Shown piece by piece: positions 32,502 through 43,753 of a stretch of 64,000 bases of DNA (its first letter is position 1; each line of letters starts with the position of its first letter). The notes under the pieces were generated by a model. It was not told where the DNA came from, did not search any database, and saw nothing but the letters and a program-made list of their open reading frames with translations. The translations under genes were made by a program, and so were the position numbers. Origin of the DNA: Pseudopyrenochaeta lycopersici (taxonomy: Eukaryota > Ascomycota > Dothideomycetes > Pleosporales > Pseudopyrenochaetaceae); the NCBI GenBank assembly GCA_003313425.1, contig NHZP01000004.1:372001-436000 (forward strand), in the 5' to 3' direction.

Positions 32502-34483
32502 CTAGCGAATAACACCCCAACTGTCCATGCTGCTGAGGCCGCCAGTGCGCTCCTTCTTCTTAAAAGCGTTCCAGAAGCGAAGCGTCTCGTCACCGGCGCC
32601 AGTGACAATGACCTGGCCATCTGGGCTCATTGCTAGGTAGAGAACTCGATAGGTATGGCCAGTCAATGAAACAACTTGCTGCATGCTTGGGTACTTCCAG
32701 ACGATGATTTGGTTTTGGCTATAGCCATGTGTAGACACAATCTCATTGCTGTTCTTCGACCATGCGAGGTTGCACACCTGACTGCCGGTATCGAGGCTGT
32801 TTATCAAATTTGCCGGTGCCGTGGGTGAGATGGGCACGTTCGCAGAACTTGATGCAGATGCGGCAGCCGATGCAGCCGCAAGGGAGGAGGCGGATGGGCC
32901 ATTGGATGAAATGAGTGTGTTCCAGAACTTGATCGTTCGGTCTGCTGTGCCACCCCCACTGGCAAGAAGGCCGCGTTGATGTGGACTCCAGGCAATGGCC
33001 TTGACAGCAGCTTGGTGTTCGCTCCACTTGAACGTGGGCTCGGCATTGAGCTTCTCCCAAACCATGAGTTTGTTGTCGTTGCCGCCGGACGCGAGTTGTT
33101 GGTCTTCGTGATTCCACTTAAGTCCGCAAATCTCTTGCTTGTGTCCAACTAGCTTACGAAGCCACTGGTCTGGTTGCCGAACATCGCGATGATAAATTGT
33201 GCGATCCCTTGACCCTGAAGTCAGGATGTGCTCGTTCCACGCAAGGGCACCGACACGCGCTGTGTGACCCATCATGGTACGAAGGCGACGCTGTGTTTGT
33301 GCATCCCAGATCTGTACTTGGCCCCGGTTGGTGCCAATGGCAATATGTGAACCCTAGGTCGTATGAGTGACATTATCTTCCATATTCTCGTAGACTTACG
33401 CGTTGTATCCAATTTACGCTCGTAACGGAGTCATCGGCCAGTTCGCATAACTTGGTCACGCGCCCACTGCTCGAGTTCCACATGTAAACGCAAGATCCAA
33501 GACCGACACCGAGGGTGTTTTGGCTGCCCCAGTCGACGAGATTGAGGTAAAAATCGTCCGCCAGATCTGGCGCATCCAAGACTTTGTAGGGAACCTTTGA
33601 AACAGCTCGGGGTGCTCGCTGGGGGCTGAGGAGCATCCGCTGACTGCTGTATTTAATAGGCGATAAGCTGTAGAGATCTGAACGGGCATTGAGATTGAGC
33701 ACACCCTGCCGGCTCGAAGGCGTCCGTGATGGTGTAGGCTGGCCTGAATAGGAGAACAGGTTCTTGTGAGGGGTTGAAGGAGTAAGGGTAGGTGGAGGCA
33801 ATGATCCTGTAGTCCTAGCTGGAGGAGTATGTGAGCGACCAGAGGTACGCATACTCGCACTGTCAGTTGGAGACAGACTCTGCGGAAAGGCCTGAGGCAC
33901 TGAATCCTCAAACATCTCCTGGCGCAGCACGGCGGAGTATGTTCGGTTCGCTTCTTCTGCTGTGGCAGTGTTAATGAGGCGTCCAGGGGGCTTTGGTTGG
34001 CATCTACTCACTCTTCTGGAAATGTAGCTCGTTGTGGGGGGTACGTCTAGCCTTGGACGGCGTTGCTGGTGAGCCGTCGTCGTGGAGTAGGTTGAAGCTA
34101 GCCTGCAGGTCTTGGCCGGCGCGGTTTGGGATGAATCTGGCTCTTGTGATTAGCTGGACGGGGGTAGTGTGGCATGGGCGGCGCTGCCAAACTCACCTGT
34201 CGCCGTATATGCGCGGGCGCTTGCGACTAGGGCTGGCTGTTGGTGTTCGCTCCCTCACTCGGCCAGCGTGCTCGAACTGCTCGAGCGCTTTTGAGAGGGC
34301 CGAGGCGTCCACGGGCTCAGAGTTCCTGTCGTGGGCCGTGGTGTCGAAGGCCGCCTGGTTGCGCTTGTGGGTCTCAGTTGGGGGCGTCTTGGACTCTGGC
34401 GGCGAGATGAGCGTGGGCGTGGCCATGTCCTGTCCAACATGCGCCGTTGCCGTCGCTGCCTCTGCGGCGTCGTCTCGCGCCAT
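32502..34483 (-). CDS. CDH1: APC/C activator, Cdh1/Fizzy-related WD40 protein
   Basis: Four exons (34483-34197, 34136-34012, 33959-33400, 33353-32502) give 607 residues. The C-box DRFIPNR, which docks on the anaphase-promoting complex, spans the first splice. The conserved TEEANRTYSAVLRQEMFE and SKVPYKVLDAPDLADDFYLN precede seven WD40 repeats (for example MGHTARVGALAWNEHILTSG, SGGNDNKLMVWE, TGAGDETLRFWN). The protein ends in Ile-Arg, the IR tail that binds the Cdc27 subunit. A Ser/Ala-rich insertion interrupts the propeller after NTLISSNG. Cdh1 directs degradation of cyclins and other targets in late mitosis and G1; the TEEANRTY region marks it as Cdh1-type rather than Cdc20. Ser/Thr-Pro sites are abundant in the N-terminus, as expected for CDK control. 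Confidence 0.94.
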
Positions 34484-35179
34484 GGTGGGCAGTCGGTGTG
34501 CAGCGATGGCCGGCGCTAGACAGGGTGGCGGAAGAGGAGAATGGGTGATTGCTGTGGTGGCTGTTGTGGTGACTGCGGCGGTGACTGCAGTGGTGACTGT
34601 TGTGGTAGTTGCGACGGCTGGTTGGGGAGCCCCTGGATGGCTGGTCCCACGTCGTGCCCGGCAACAGCGATTCTCGAGGCGGGCACAGTCGGAGCAATAG
34701 CCTCGTGGTCAGTCGGACGCGGTGCGCATTGCAGTGGTGCGGTGCCTGTGGGTGTTGTGGTGGTGCGCGATGGCGGGGCGGACGGCGGCGCCTTTGTTGT
34801 CGAGGTCGGAGCTCCCAGTGGACAGGCCCGCAAGCAGAGCAGGGCAGGCGGCGCAGGCAAGGAGCGACGGGCGCAATCGGTCGGCGCAGGGCGAGTGCTC
34901 GAGCTGGGTGCACAGTGGGCGAGGGGACGAGGGCGCTGGCAGAAGTCGTCGGGATACGCGGCGCGGTGAGGGTGGCAGAGACGGTGCGCGAGGGCTGGTT
35001 CCGTCACGTCGTGCCTCGTCTTGTTTGGCTTGTCGCTGTTTTGATCCTCTCTGCACGCGTTGGCTCCCGCCCCAACCAATCAGCCCCCCGGCGCGCTAAC
35101 CCTCCCGCTGCCTCGCCACGAACCCTGCCCACCCCACACCGCCCGCGCCCGCCGTGCAACCACTCGTCATCCAATCCAC
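34484..35179. promoter_or_regulatory. Divergent promoter region, CDH1 and aspartyl aminopeptidase
   Basis: A 696-bp GC-rich gap between divergent start codons. Both strands show long open frames because of base composition, but their residues (Pro, Arg, Ser, Ala, His runs) do not look like a folded protein. Confidence 0.5.
34551..34615. repeat. Degenerate 12-nt tandem repeat in the CDH1 upstream region
   Basis: Successive 12-mers GTTGTGGTGACT, GCGGCGGTGACT, GCAGTGGTGACT, GTTGTGGTAGTT share a common pattern; about five copies, with drift. It starts about 70 bp upstream of the CDH1 ATG, so it probably lies in the 5' UTR or core promoter. Confidence 0.75.
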
Positions 35180-36870
35180 ATGCTCCGGCGTCTCTCACTC
35201 CCTCCATCCTGTATTGCCGTCTCCTCCCGCACCATGGCCACCAAGCCGTCCCTCAAAGCTGCCGAGGACTTTCTCTCCTTTGTCAATGCCTCGCCCACAC
35301 GTACGTAGCCGTTCCTGCTGGCAGTAGCCCTTGTCGTCGACGTGTGAGTTGACTGCGCCCCTAGCATTCCATGCCGTCAAGTCAGCCAAAGAGCGGCTGG
35401 AGAAGGCCGGCTTCAAGCAGATCAAGGTATGAAGAACAATAGCACCCTGATAATGCCCTGCCTCTCAACAAACCACGCTAGGAGCGAGACTCATGGGCAT
35501 CAACCATCCAACCTGGAGGAAAGTACTATCTCACCCGCAATGGCTCATCCATTGTGTCATTCGCCATCGGCAAGAAATGGAGGGCCGGCAACCCCATTGG
35601 TATGATTGGCGCCCACACAGATTCGCCATGTCTGCGCATCAAACCTGTGTCAAAGCGACAGAGCGACGGCTTCCTCCAGGTCGCTTGCGAAACCTATGGT
35701 GGCGGCTTGTGGCATACCTGGTTTGATCGCGACCTCAGCATTGCGGGGCGTGCAATGGTGCGGACACAAGAAGGCACCATTGAGCAGCGTCTCGTCAAAG
35801 TCGACCGGCCCATCCTCAGGGTTCCCACCTTGGCCATCCATCTCGATCGCCAGGAGAACTTCCAGTTTAACAAGGAAACACAGCTCTTTCCCATTGCTGG
35901 GCTGGTAGCAGCGGAGCTAAATAGGCAGGGCAAAACCGAGGAATCAAAGGGCGATGAGGAGACCACGGGGGCCTCATTCGAGCCTCTCGCAACGCCTACC
36001 CAGAGACACCATTCCTATTTAGTCGATATCATCGCAGAGGAGGCCAACGCAGACCCCAATGATGTTGTCGATTTCGAAATGGTCCTCTACGATACGCAAA
36101 AGTCGGCCATCGGCGGTCTCAACAACGAACTTATCTTCTCTCCCCGGCTGGACAACTTGATGATGACGTACTGTAGCGTCGAGGGTCTGATAAAGAGTCT
36201 CTCATCGTCAACCGCCCTCGACAACGACTCCATCATTCGTCTCATCGCTTGCTTTGACCACGAGGAAATCGGTTCCCAGACGGCGCAGGGAGCGGATTCG
36301 AATTTGCTCCCTGCTGTAATCCGTCGCCTGTCGGTCCTGCCAGCGTCTGAAAACAACTCGGATAAGTCTTACGATAAGCTCGAAGCTGACACTGCAACGG
36401 CATACGAGCAAACGCTATCGACCTCGTTTCTCATTTCAGCAGATATGGCTCACTCGGTACACCCAAATTATCCCGCAAAGTACGAGTCTCAGCACAGGCC
36501 AGAAATGAACAAGGGTACCGTCATCAAGATCAACGCCAACGCCCGCTACGCCACGAATACCCCTGGGATTGTTCTGCTTCAGGAGGCTGCGCGCCGAGCA
36601 AAGCCGGCGTCGTCCAGTCCGTCGTCGACCAAGACAGGTGTTCCGCTGCAACTCTTCGTTGTCCGAAACGACTCGTCCTGTGGCAGCACTATAGGACCTA
36701 TGCTATCAGCAGCTATGGGTGCCCGCACGCTCGACTTGGGCAATCCTCAACTCAGTATGCACAGCATCCGTGAGACTGGGGGTGCGCATGATGTAGAGCA
36801 TGCCGTGAACTTGTTTGATAGCTTTTTCGAGAACTTTGAGGAGCTGGAGAAGAAGATTGTTGTTGATTGA
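35180..36870 (+). CDS. APE4: Aspartyl aminopeptidase, M18 family
   Basis: Three exons (35180-35300, 35365-35426, 35482-36870). From the ATG at 35180 the protein has 523 residues; the ATG at 35234 (MATKPSLKAAEDFLSF) gives 505 and matches the usual start, so the first 18 residues (MLRRLSLPPSCIAVSSRT) may be a mitochondrial-type extension or simply leader. Metal-site motifs of M18 are clear: GAHTDSPCLRIKP, SPRLDNLMMTYC, CFDHEEIGSQTAQGADS, ISADMAHSVHPNY and LSMHSIRETGG. The enzyme removes N-terminal Asp or Glu from peptides as a multi-subunit dizinc peptidase; in yeast Ape4 is cytosolic and also moves to the vacuole. Both introns are GT-AG (GTACGT, GTATGA). It is divergent from CDH1. Confidence 0.94.
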
Positions 36871-37097
36871 CTAGATGGGCCCAAGCTGTGAAGATGCGGA
36901 GTCTGCAGATAAAATATGTAGAGAAATTGACGATATGAATGAAGCTTTGAACGTCGGAATTGATCGGATCTCGTTCCGAGCCTGTCGTCAGGGTCCATGC
37001 CAAGCACCCCACCATCATCTTTCAGCCGCCCACTCAGTCAACAATTACAGTCGGCTTAGCAACTTCTCACTCCTTGCCTCTCAATCCATCGAGAATC

Positions 37098-38263
37098 ATG
37101 TCGAAGCCCCAGTTTCTGTCCGGCGACAAAGCCGCAATTGAGACATTCCTCTCTAGATTCGATGTGAGTAATAGAGCACCTCTCACCATCTTCCAACTCG
37201 CTGACTAGATGCTGAAGGTCTTCCTTTTCGACTGCGATGGTATGTACTGTCCTTAGCCACAATGTTCAATACCTCCAGAAAACGGCTGAACATCGCTCTC
37301 AACGATACGTGGCAGCACACTGACTGCGAAGAAGGATAGGCGTCCTTTGGTCTGGCGATCATCTCTATGAGAAGGTCCCAGAAACACTTGAATTCCTTCG
37401 GAGTAAAGGTACGAGCTTCATGTACAAGATGGAAGTACAAATGCTGATGCCACTTCCAGGCAAGCAACTCGTCTTTGTTACCAACAATAGCACGAAGTCG
37501 CGAGCAGACTATAAGAAGAAGTTCGACAAGCTGGGTATACCGGCAGAGGTGGTCAGTGCAAGCTGAACCGTTGGCCTAGCTCCAGCTGATACTAGTCCAG
37601 GACGAAGTTTTTGGGTCCTCTTACAGCGCCGCGGTCTATATCGCTCGTATCCTCAAACTGCCCAGCCCAAAGAACAAAGTGTTCGTGCTTGGAGAATCCG
37701 GTGTCGAACAGGAGCTGGAGTCTGAAGGTGTTCCATACATAGGGGGCACGGATCCCGCTTACCGTCGTGACATTCAGCCGGAGGACTTTGAAAACATTTC
37801 AAACGGGAGCCTGTTAGACCCAGACGTTGGCGTCGTTCTCAGCGGCCTAGATTTCCACTCCAACTACCTGAAGACGGCTATCGCTTTCCAGTACCTGCAG
37901 CGCGGTGCAGAGTACCTGGCAACAAATATCGACAGCACATTACCAATGTCACATACTCTTTTCCCCGGTGCCGGTTCGTCAGGCGCGGGCCTGGCCAAGG
38001 CCATCGGCAGGGAGCCGCTATCTCTGGGTAAGCCGAGTCAAGCAATGATGGATGCCGTTGAGGGCAAGTTCAAGTTTGATCGGAGCAGAACCTGCATGGT
38101 AGGCGACAGGATGAACACGGATATCCAATTTGGCATAGACGGTAAGCTTGGGGGAACGCTAGCCGTCTTGACGGGCGTCAGCAAGAAAGAGGACTTCCTA
38201 GCTGAAGGCGCACCAACGGTGCCTATGGCGTATGTGAATGCCCTCGGCGACTTGCTGGGCTGA
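37098..38263 (+). CDS. PHO13: HAD phosphatase, 4-nitrophenylphosphatase / phosphoglycolate phosphatase type
   Basis: Five exons (37098-37163, 37218-37239, 37340-37408, 37460-37551, 37601-38263) give 303 residues. The HAD nucleophile motif FLFDCDGVLW is assembled from the tiny 22-nt exon 2 and exon 3. Motif II is [20 protein letters not shown], and motif IV is [14 protein letters not shown]. The C2 cap reads [20 protein letters not shown] and [10 protein letters not shown]. Yeast Pho13 and mammalian PGP dephosphorylate 2-phosphoglycolate and related toxic metabolites; this role is expected here. The acceptor before exon 2 could be 9 nt earlier (after CTGACTAG), adding MLK in frame; the later AG was chosen because it leaves normal spacing from the branch-like GCTGAC. 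Confidence 0.92.
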
Positions 38264-38540
38264 ACGTTGTACTACATATCGGCATGGAGAGTGCAAACGA
38301 TAGAGACATGGAGATTCCATAGACGAACATAGAGCCAATAGACACATACCAAGCCTATGTCGGTGATCACCCCTGTTAGTTGTGCATCAGCTCGAAAGTG
38401 TTGGACGTGCATGTGTACCAAAAGGGGTTAGCGCTCTTGGACGCGTTCCGACGCGCGACGCGCCTGCCACTAAACCATTCCGCATCATCACCAACGTTGG
38501 GAACCAAAGCCCACATAAACAAAGGCCAAACGACAGCATC

Positions 38541-40168
38541 ATGATCCGCCACGATTACTCTCGAGTTGACCCAAAGCGACGCGCGAATCTCGACTACAAG
38601 AAAAGACAGTTCGCAAACGCCGAGTTTCAACAGCAAAACTATGAGCATCGGCTCAACTTCTATGTGCTACCGCCCACTGCGGAAATCACGCTCGACGAAT
38701 TCGAGACATGGGCGATCAACCGGCTGAAAGGTGAGAGAACGGTATGGACTTCAACCATGGGCATCTATGTGCTAAACAGACGTAATAGTCCTCTCCGAGC
38801 TGGAAGCATGCAGTTTTCGCAACCGTGGCCCAGAAGAAACCGCCGAGTATATGAAGAGCATACTGGACAAATACCTCCCGCTGCGATCAAATTCGTCGAG
38901 AAGCCAAAAGCTGCAGGAGGAGAGAAGGAAGGACCACTATTCACATTTTATACTGCGACTCGCGTTCTCATCGACAGAGGATCTTCGACGGCGGTTTTCC
39001 AGATTAGAGACTATGCTGTTCAGATTACGATTCAAGGATGATGATCTCAAGGAGCGGCAGGAGTTTGTGCGGAGTCTGAATTTGGAGTGGGAAGAGGTTA
39101 GGGACGAGGAGAAGAGAGAGTTACGAGACGAACTGCTTGCGGCGAGCGGACAGAAGAAGGGCGAAGAGCAGGAGTGGTTCAAGGTGGACTGGGAGAGAGT
39201 TCCCGAACTGGTGGAGCAGAGAAAGGTCTTGTTGAAGAGGGGTAAAGCGTATGTGCCGCAACGAGAACAGATGAGCCTCGTTGTTGCCGAGTTCACGAAG
39301 AAACTGGATGAGGCGCTGGAAGTATGTCGATGATTGATCTACTCCGATATCTCTACTGACGTATCTCCAGCTAACATCTCGCGCTCTTCCCCGTCTCGAT
39401 GAAGACGACCGCCTAGCTCCCATTCTCGCTCATCTCTCACAATCCTTCACGGCCCCCGATGCCGCCTACTCCTCCTCAGATGCCAACATTGACGGTCTCT
39501 CCACCATAACTGCAAATAGTATCGACACGCTCTCTCAGAATTTCCCGCTCTGTATGCGCAATCTACACATGACACTCCGCGAGAACTCCCATCTTAAGCA
39601 CTACGGTCGCCTCCAATACACCTTGTTTCTAAAAGGCATCGGCCTAAACCTTGACGAGTGTCTTGTGTTCTGGCGACGCTCTTTCAAATTGATGACAGAC
39701 GACAAATTCCAGAAAGAATACAAATACAACATCCGCCACGCTTACGGCGATGTAGGAGGTGATGCAAACCGACGGGGTCGCGGTTATACTCCTTACTCCT
39801 GTCAAAAACTTCTCACTGAACCGCTTCCCGGCCCTGGCCAATCCCACGGCTGTCCGTACCGATCCTTCACACCCGACAATTTGACTGTAATGCTACAACG
39901 CGTCGGCGTCAACGACCGTGATGTCCTGAAGACGGTAAAAGAAGATGTGGGTAAGCAGCGCTACCATGTAGCGTGTAATAGAGTGTTTGAATGGAGCCAT
40001 AAGCGCGAGATCAAGAAAGTGAGGGACGACGGAAGCTGGAGTGCCACAGATCTAGATACTATTGTACATCCCAATACCTATTTTAAGCGGAGTTGGCTCT
40101 TGAAGCATCTTGGGGAAGGGAATGTTGGCATTGTTGGTGTTGGCGGGGTAGAGAAGATGGAGGAGTAG
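38541..40168 (+). CDS. PRI2: DNA primase large subunit
   Basis: Three exons (38541-38730, 38789-39321, 39371-40168) give 506 residues. The start reads MIRHDYSRVDPKRRANLDYK. The N-terminal helical domain includes RLNFYVLPPTAEITLDEFET and DHYSHFILRLAFSSTEDLRR; the C-terminal domain has the four cysteines that hold the 4Fe-4S cluster, in NFPLCMRNLH, PYSCQKLL, SHGCPYRSFT and HVACNRVFEW, together with GRLQYTLFLKGIGLNLDECL. PRI2 works with the catalytic subunit and DNA polymerase alpha to start RNA primers in replication. Both introns are GT-AG and short. Length and motif order fit fungal homologues, including a slightly charged Gly-rich C-terminus (GNVGIVGVGGVEKMEE). Confidence 0.95.
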
Positions 40169-40877
40169 AGACTGACACGATTGCTCAACATGACTCAGGG
40201 TGTTATGAGGACGATTTGTCAGGGTTGAGCAATCCTGAACGCTCGTGTATGATGCTTTGTTTCCATACGACACTGCCGCTTTGACCGGTCATACCTGCAT
40301 GTGCATGTGGACTATAATCACAATATATTCTCACTGCCTGATGCTCGTTTTCTTGGAAGGACAAACTATTCTACGATTCCCATGTGCTAGTCTTCACTCC
40401 ATTCTATATTTCTTATCCCTCTTCTTACTCGCTGTAGCATCTTCTAGAACATGTCACCACAGTCGCAGTGCTATGGCGCGACAATGCGGTTAATTTGAGC
40501 TCTTATTTTGATTTGCTACATGAGAAACTGATGAACTGTCAAAACGACACTGCCCTTTAAAACAGCTTATATAGGGACGGATTACAATATGATGATGACG
40601 AACCACTATCACACATTTGCTGGAGCGGCTAGAACCGCAATCCCGAAAATGCTCATCTGCATCCGCAGGAAATCAAACGCCAACGCCCATTGCCATAATC
40701 CCCAACGATAACAATTGATCAGTCAGGACAAAAGATGGCCCGGAGTATAAAGCCAGGCAAGAAGCAGCAAGGCCAGTATAGGACACCGTCGATACAACCA
40801 GGGCCTGTAGACGGTTTCGCATGTCAGGCGCTAGGTAGAGTGCTAGAGCTCGAGCTCGAATCGAAAGACGAGCCAGA
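40169..40877. other. Intergenic, 709 bp, between convergent genes
   Basis: 3' flanks of PRI2 and the aquaporin gene. Open frames on both strands near 40680-40920 overlap the aquaporin end and are not called. Confidence 0.5.
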
Positions 40878-42288
40878 CTATGACTTTGAACTGCCAGATT
40901 CGGCACTTGGACCACTACGATAGCTTTGGTCAGAAGCCATTTCGTTGTGAGTAGAACCACGTGTGTGTTGGGCACACAAATGGTCTTCGCGATGGTTGGC
41001 TGCGGTGTTCCGGCTTTCGGATCGGTGACCGTCCATGCCGTGAGCAGACACTGGCGGTGGCTGTCCAGGCTTCTTAATATATGCTATCGCCATTGAGGGC
41101 ATGTTGTCAATCGATACATTTACCTGGCGTTGGATATGGGCAAGCTGCCTCCTGTCTGACGGAAGCTGGTATCCGAAGTCGTGTTCATTGGTTCCATCGA
41201 TCGTTTGGTGAGCTATGCAAGGGTCAAGGACGTCCAATCACTGGTCGGTAGCGCGGCTGGACAATCAAGACTTACTTGAGGGGCGGTTTTCGTTAGATTC
41301 AGCTTGGACCCTCGAATTGACTGAATATGTATCATGACCATCACTGTCGGCGTCGGGATTTGCGGTCTCGTATTCGAGCGCCTTGATCAAACGGTAAAAT
41401 ATGACGGCAAGGATTGAACCGAGAAGAGGCCCAATCCAGTAAATCCAGTGATAGCTATGGAAACTGTGCAGAACGACAGAAGGACCGAAAGAGCGAGCAG
41501 GGTTTAATGACCCTCCTGTGAAGTATACACCTGCTCAACATCAGTACGGTCCAAGGTTTCCGATATCGTACGCTTCGCACCAGCCATCTCAGCAACGAAT
41601 AAAGCAATCCCGATGCCAATAGGAGCAATGAATGTTGCCCTGTGCTTCTCGGCAGCTAGCATGAAGATGCAGAAGACAAGTTGAGCCGTCAAAAACATCT
41701 CAATGAACAAGCCTCTCACAACGGACGTGTCCTGGCTGAGGCTCGTATGAACAGAAAGTGGTCCAGGAAAAAGGACTGATACAATACCGGCAGCGGCGAT
41801 ACCTGCAAGTATTTGCGAAACGACGAGCAGGCTAGCCTTCAACCAGGGGACTACGCCAATGAAAGCCATAGCAACAGTGACCTAAAGCAAATCAGTCATG
41901 AAAACATCCAGTTGAACGCAGTATGATGGAAAAGCTCATAAAAATTGGGCAGACATAGTTGTCCATAAGACTGTTCAGACAAGGGGTTCCTCACAGCAGG
42001 ATTGAATAGACCTCCGCTGATGCGGAAGAAGATCCAGACATTGACAGCTAGCGAAAAGCCGAAGGCCAGCGAGATGTACATCAAGGTTCCGACGTCTATA
42101 GGATTGTCACCGAGGAGGTTATTGGCGACTTGGGTTGCCGTAAACGCGAAGAAGAGGAAGAGGAAAGTCCCCACAAATTCTCCAAGGCAAGCAACGAGTA
42201 AATTTCGGGCCCTGTTTGGAAGCCATGGAGACTCAGGAAGGCGAGACTCATTATGGCCCTTAGACTGCTTGATGTGCTTTGGCGCCAT
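40878..42288 (-). CDS. Aquaporin / MIP-family channel
   Basis: Four exons (42288-41995, 41881-41581, 41530-41276, 41212-40878) give 394 residues. Six membrane helices are apparent. The first pore motif is SGGLFNPA (Asn96-Ala98), ending exactly at intron 1; the second is GGSLNPARSFGPSVVLHSFH (Asn208-Arg211), whose Arg belongs to the selectivity filter. Helix 1 reads LVACLGEFVGTFLFLFFAFT. The motifs are standard NPA rather than the altered NPx boxes of many aquaglyceroporins, so a water channel is more likely, though not certain. The N-terminus is short; the C-terminal tail (about 120 residues) is hydrophilic and ends YRSGPSAESGSSKS, a style seen in other mould aquaporins. All introns are GT-AG. 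Confidence 0.93.
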
Positions 42289-43753
42289 ACCTGATAGAAC
42301 GCTCAGGATGGTGGTTTAGCTGTGTGAGGTTCGTAAAGGCGGGTCTTTGGGGTTAAAAGTCGATCAGGCGAGGATTAGACGGATGCGTAAGAGACAAGAG
42401 TTCTTCCAGGCGAGACTAGGTAGACGAGACTTTGTGATACCAAGACGAGCGGAATTTCTGCGGCCAAGTAGGAAAAGAAGTAGAATGGTAAAGGGCAAGA
42501 GGAAAGATAACGAGCGATAGGATGTGTGTGTGCGTATGTGACACAGGACGATATTAAGGAACACAGGAGGTATGAATGAAGTATAAGGACTGATGCTGAA
42601 AACAGAAGATCGCAGTAGACTTGAGGACGTGACGGGTGATAGATTGGGAAGGGAGCGATTAGCAAAGCTGAAGGCACCACGCACTGGAGTTGTGTTGCAT
42701 GCTATGGGTGCGCTAGATCATAGAGGTCGCCTCTGAATGTAGTAGTCACAACCAGTGCCAGCTTTAGCCGTAGCAATTGAGGAGAGGGCTTGTGGCCTAG
42801 AAGGTTGCGCAGGGTGAGTGACTTTTACTATTCGGGCAAGTGTGGTCTAGCAATTGCAGACCACACTGAAGAGCACCAAGCTTCTCGCTTGTCCGCTCGC
42901 CATTCCTCTATCCTCCAATCTCGTATTTGAATTGATTTTTGATAGACTTGATTCAGTCATGGTGTTGGGGGAGTTGGTATGTAGGCGGTGGTGAGAATTA
43001 ACAGGTGCCGCTATGGCAGGAGCAGAGTGCGGGCTCCACAAGTGCGCAAGCGTGGCTAGAGGGGGTGACATTGTAGAGCGTGAACCATGACCCGTCATTT
43101 AGAAGAGTTGGACAGTAAGATGGGATGTCCTTGGCGGGAGGGCTGTTTGCAACAGAGGCTGACGATGTCAGTCTCAGCCAGGGGAGCCAAAGTCGGAGGC
43201 AGACGCAACCTCAAAGCCCTGGTGCGAACGGTAAAGAGTGTGATCAGATTGAGTGCAGCATTTCGACGTATGCTAGTCTAGTCCATGCATGCTTCTTAAC
43301 TAGGGTCTTTCGCAGGGAGCCAAACGAGGCAGCAGGTGATCATCACCAACAGCACAAGTGGCTAGAGACCTGGTGTTTCTGGCGGCGCATGCGGGGGGCG
43401 GGGACGAGCGGCTGTGGCTGTGGCCGTGGCTGCCATGACGGCTCACTCCACCACGAATATACTAGGTGGTAGATGCTCCGGCGACTGCTTTGCCTGGCTT
43501 GTTCTTTACTCGCGTGTCCTATATTCTGGGTTTGACTTGCACGTGTCTTCGGCTGCATCTCCGCCTTGTTTGCCGACTCAGGCCATCCCACTCGTGACGC
43601 TTCTCCATCGTTGCATGACGGCATCATCCACAGTCGTGAAGCTGTGGCCCCGGTGCCGAGCAGCTTCACCCCGTGCGACGACGTGTCAAAGACACCGGAT
43701 GCCTTTACCACAGTAGGGCCCCAGCGCATCTGCTGTTTTCACCGCCCGCCAGC
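42289..43753. other. Divergent intergenic region, 1.47 kb
   Basis: Between aquaporin (minus) and the PA-RING gene (plus). Open frames here have irregular composition. No element called. Confidence 0.5.

Noticed and set aside
34516..35079. Minus-strand open frame rich in Pro, Arg and Ser upstream of CDH1
   Set aside because: GC-rich promoter DNA; both strands are open and no protein family pattern appears.
40673..40975. Open frames on both strands at the aquaporin 3' end
   Set aside because: They overlap the aquaporin tail, whose ending YRSGPSAESG fits known aquaporins, and lack start or splice support.
43081..43753. Open frames before the PA-RING gene that would extend its N-terminus
   Set aside because: The in-frame extension from 43673 has no ATG and would bury the clear signal or anchor sequence starting at 43754.
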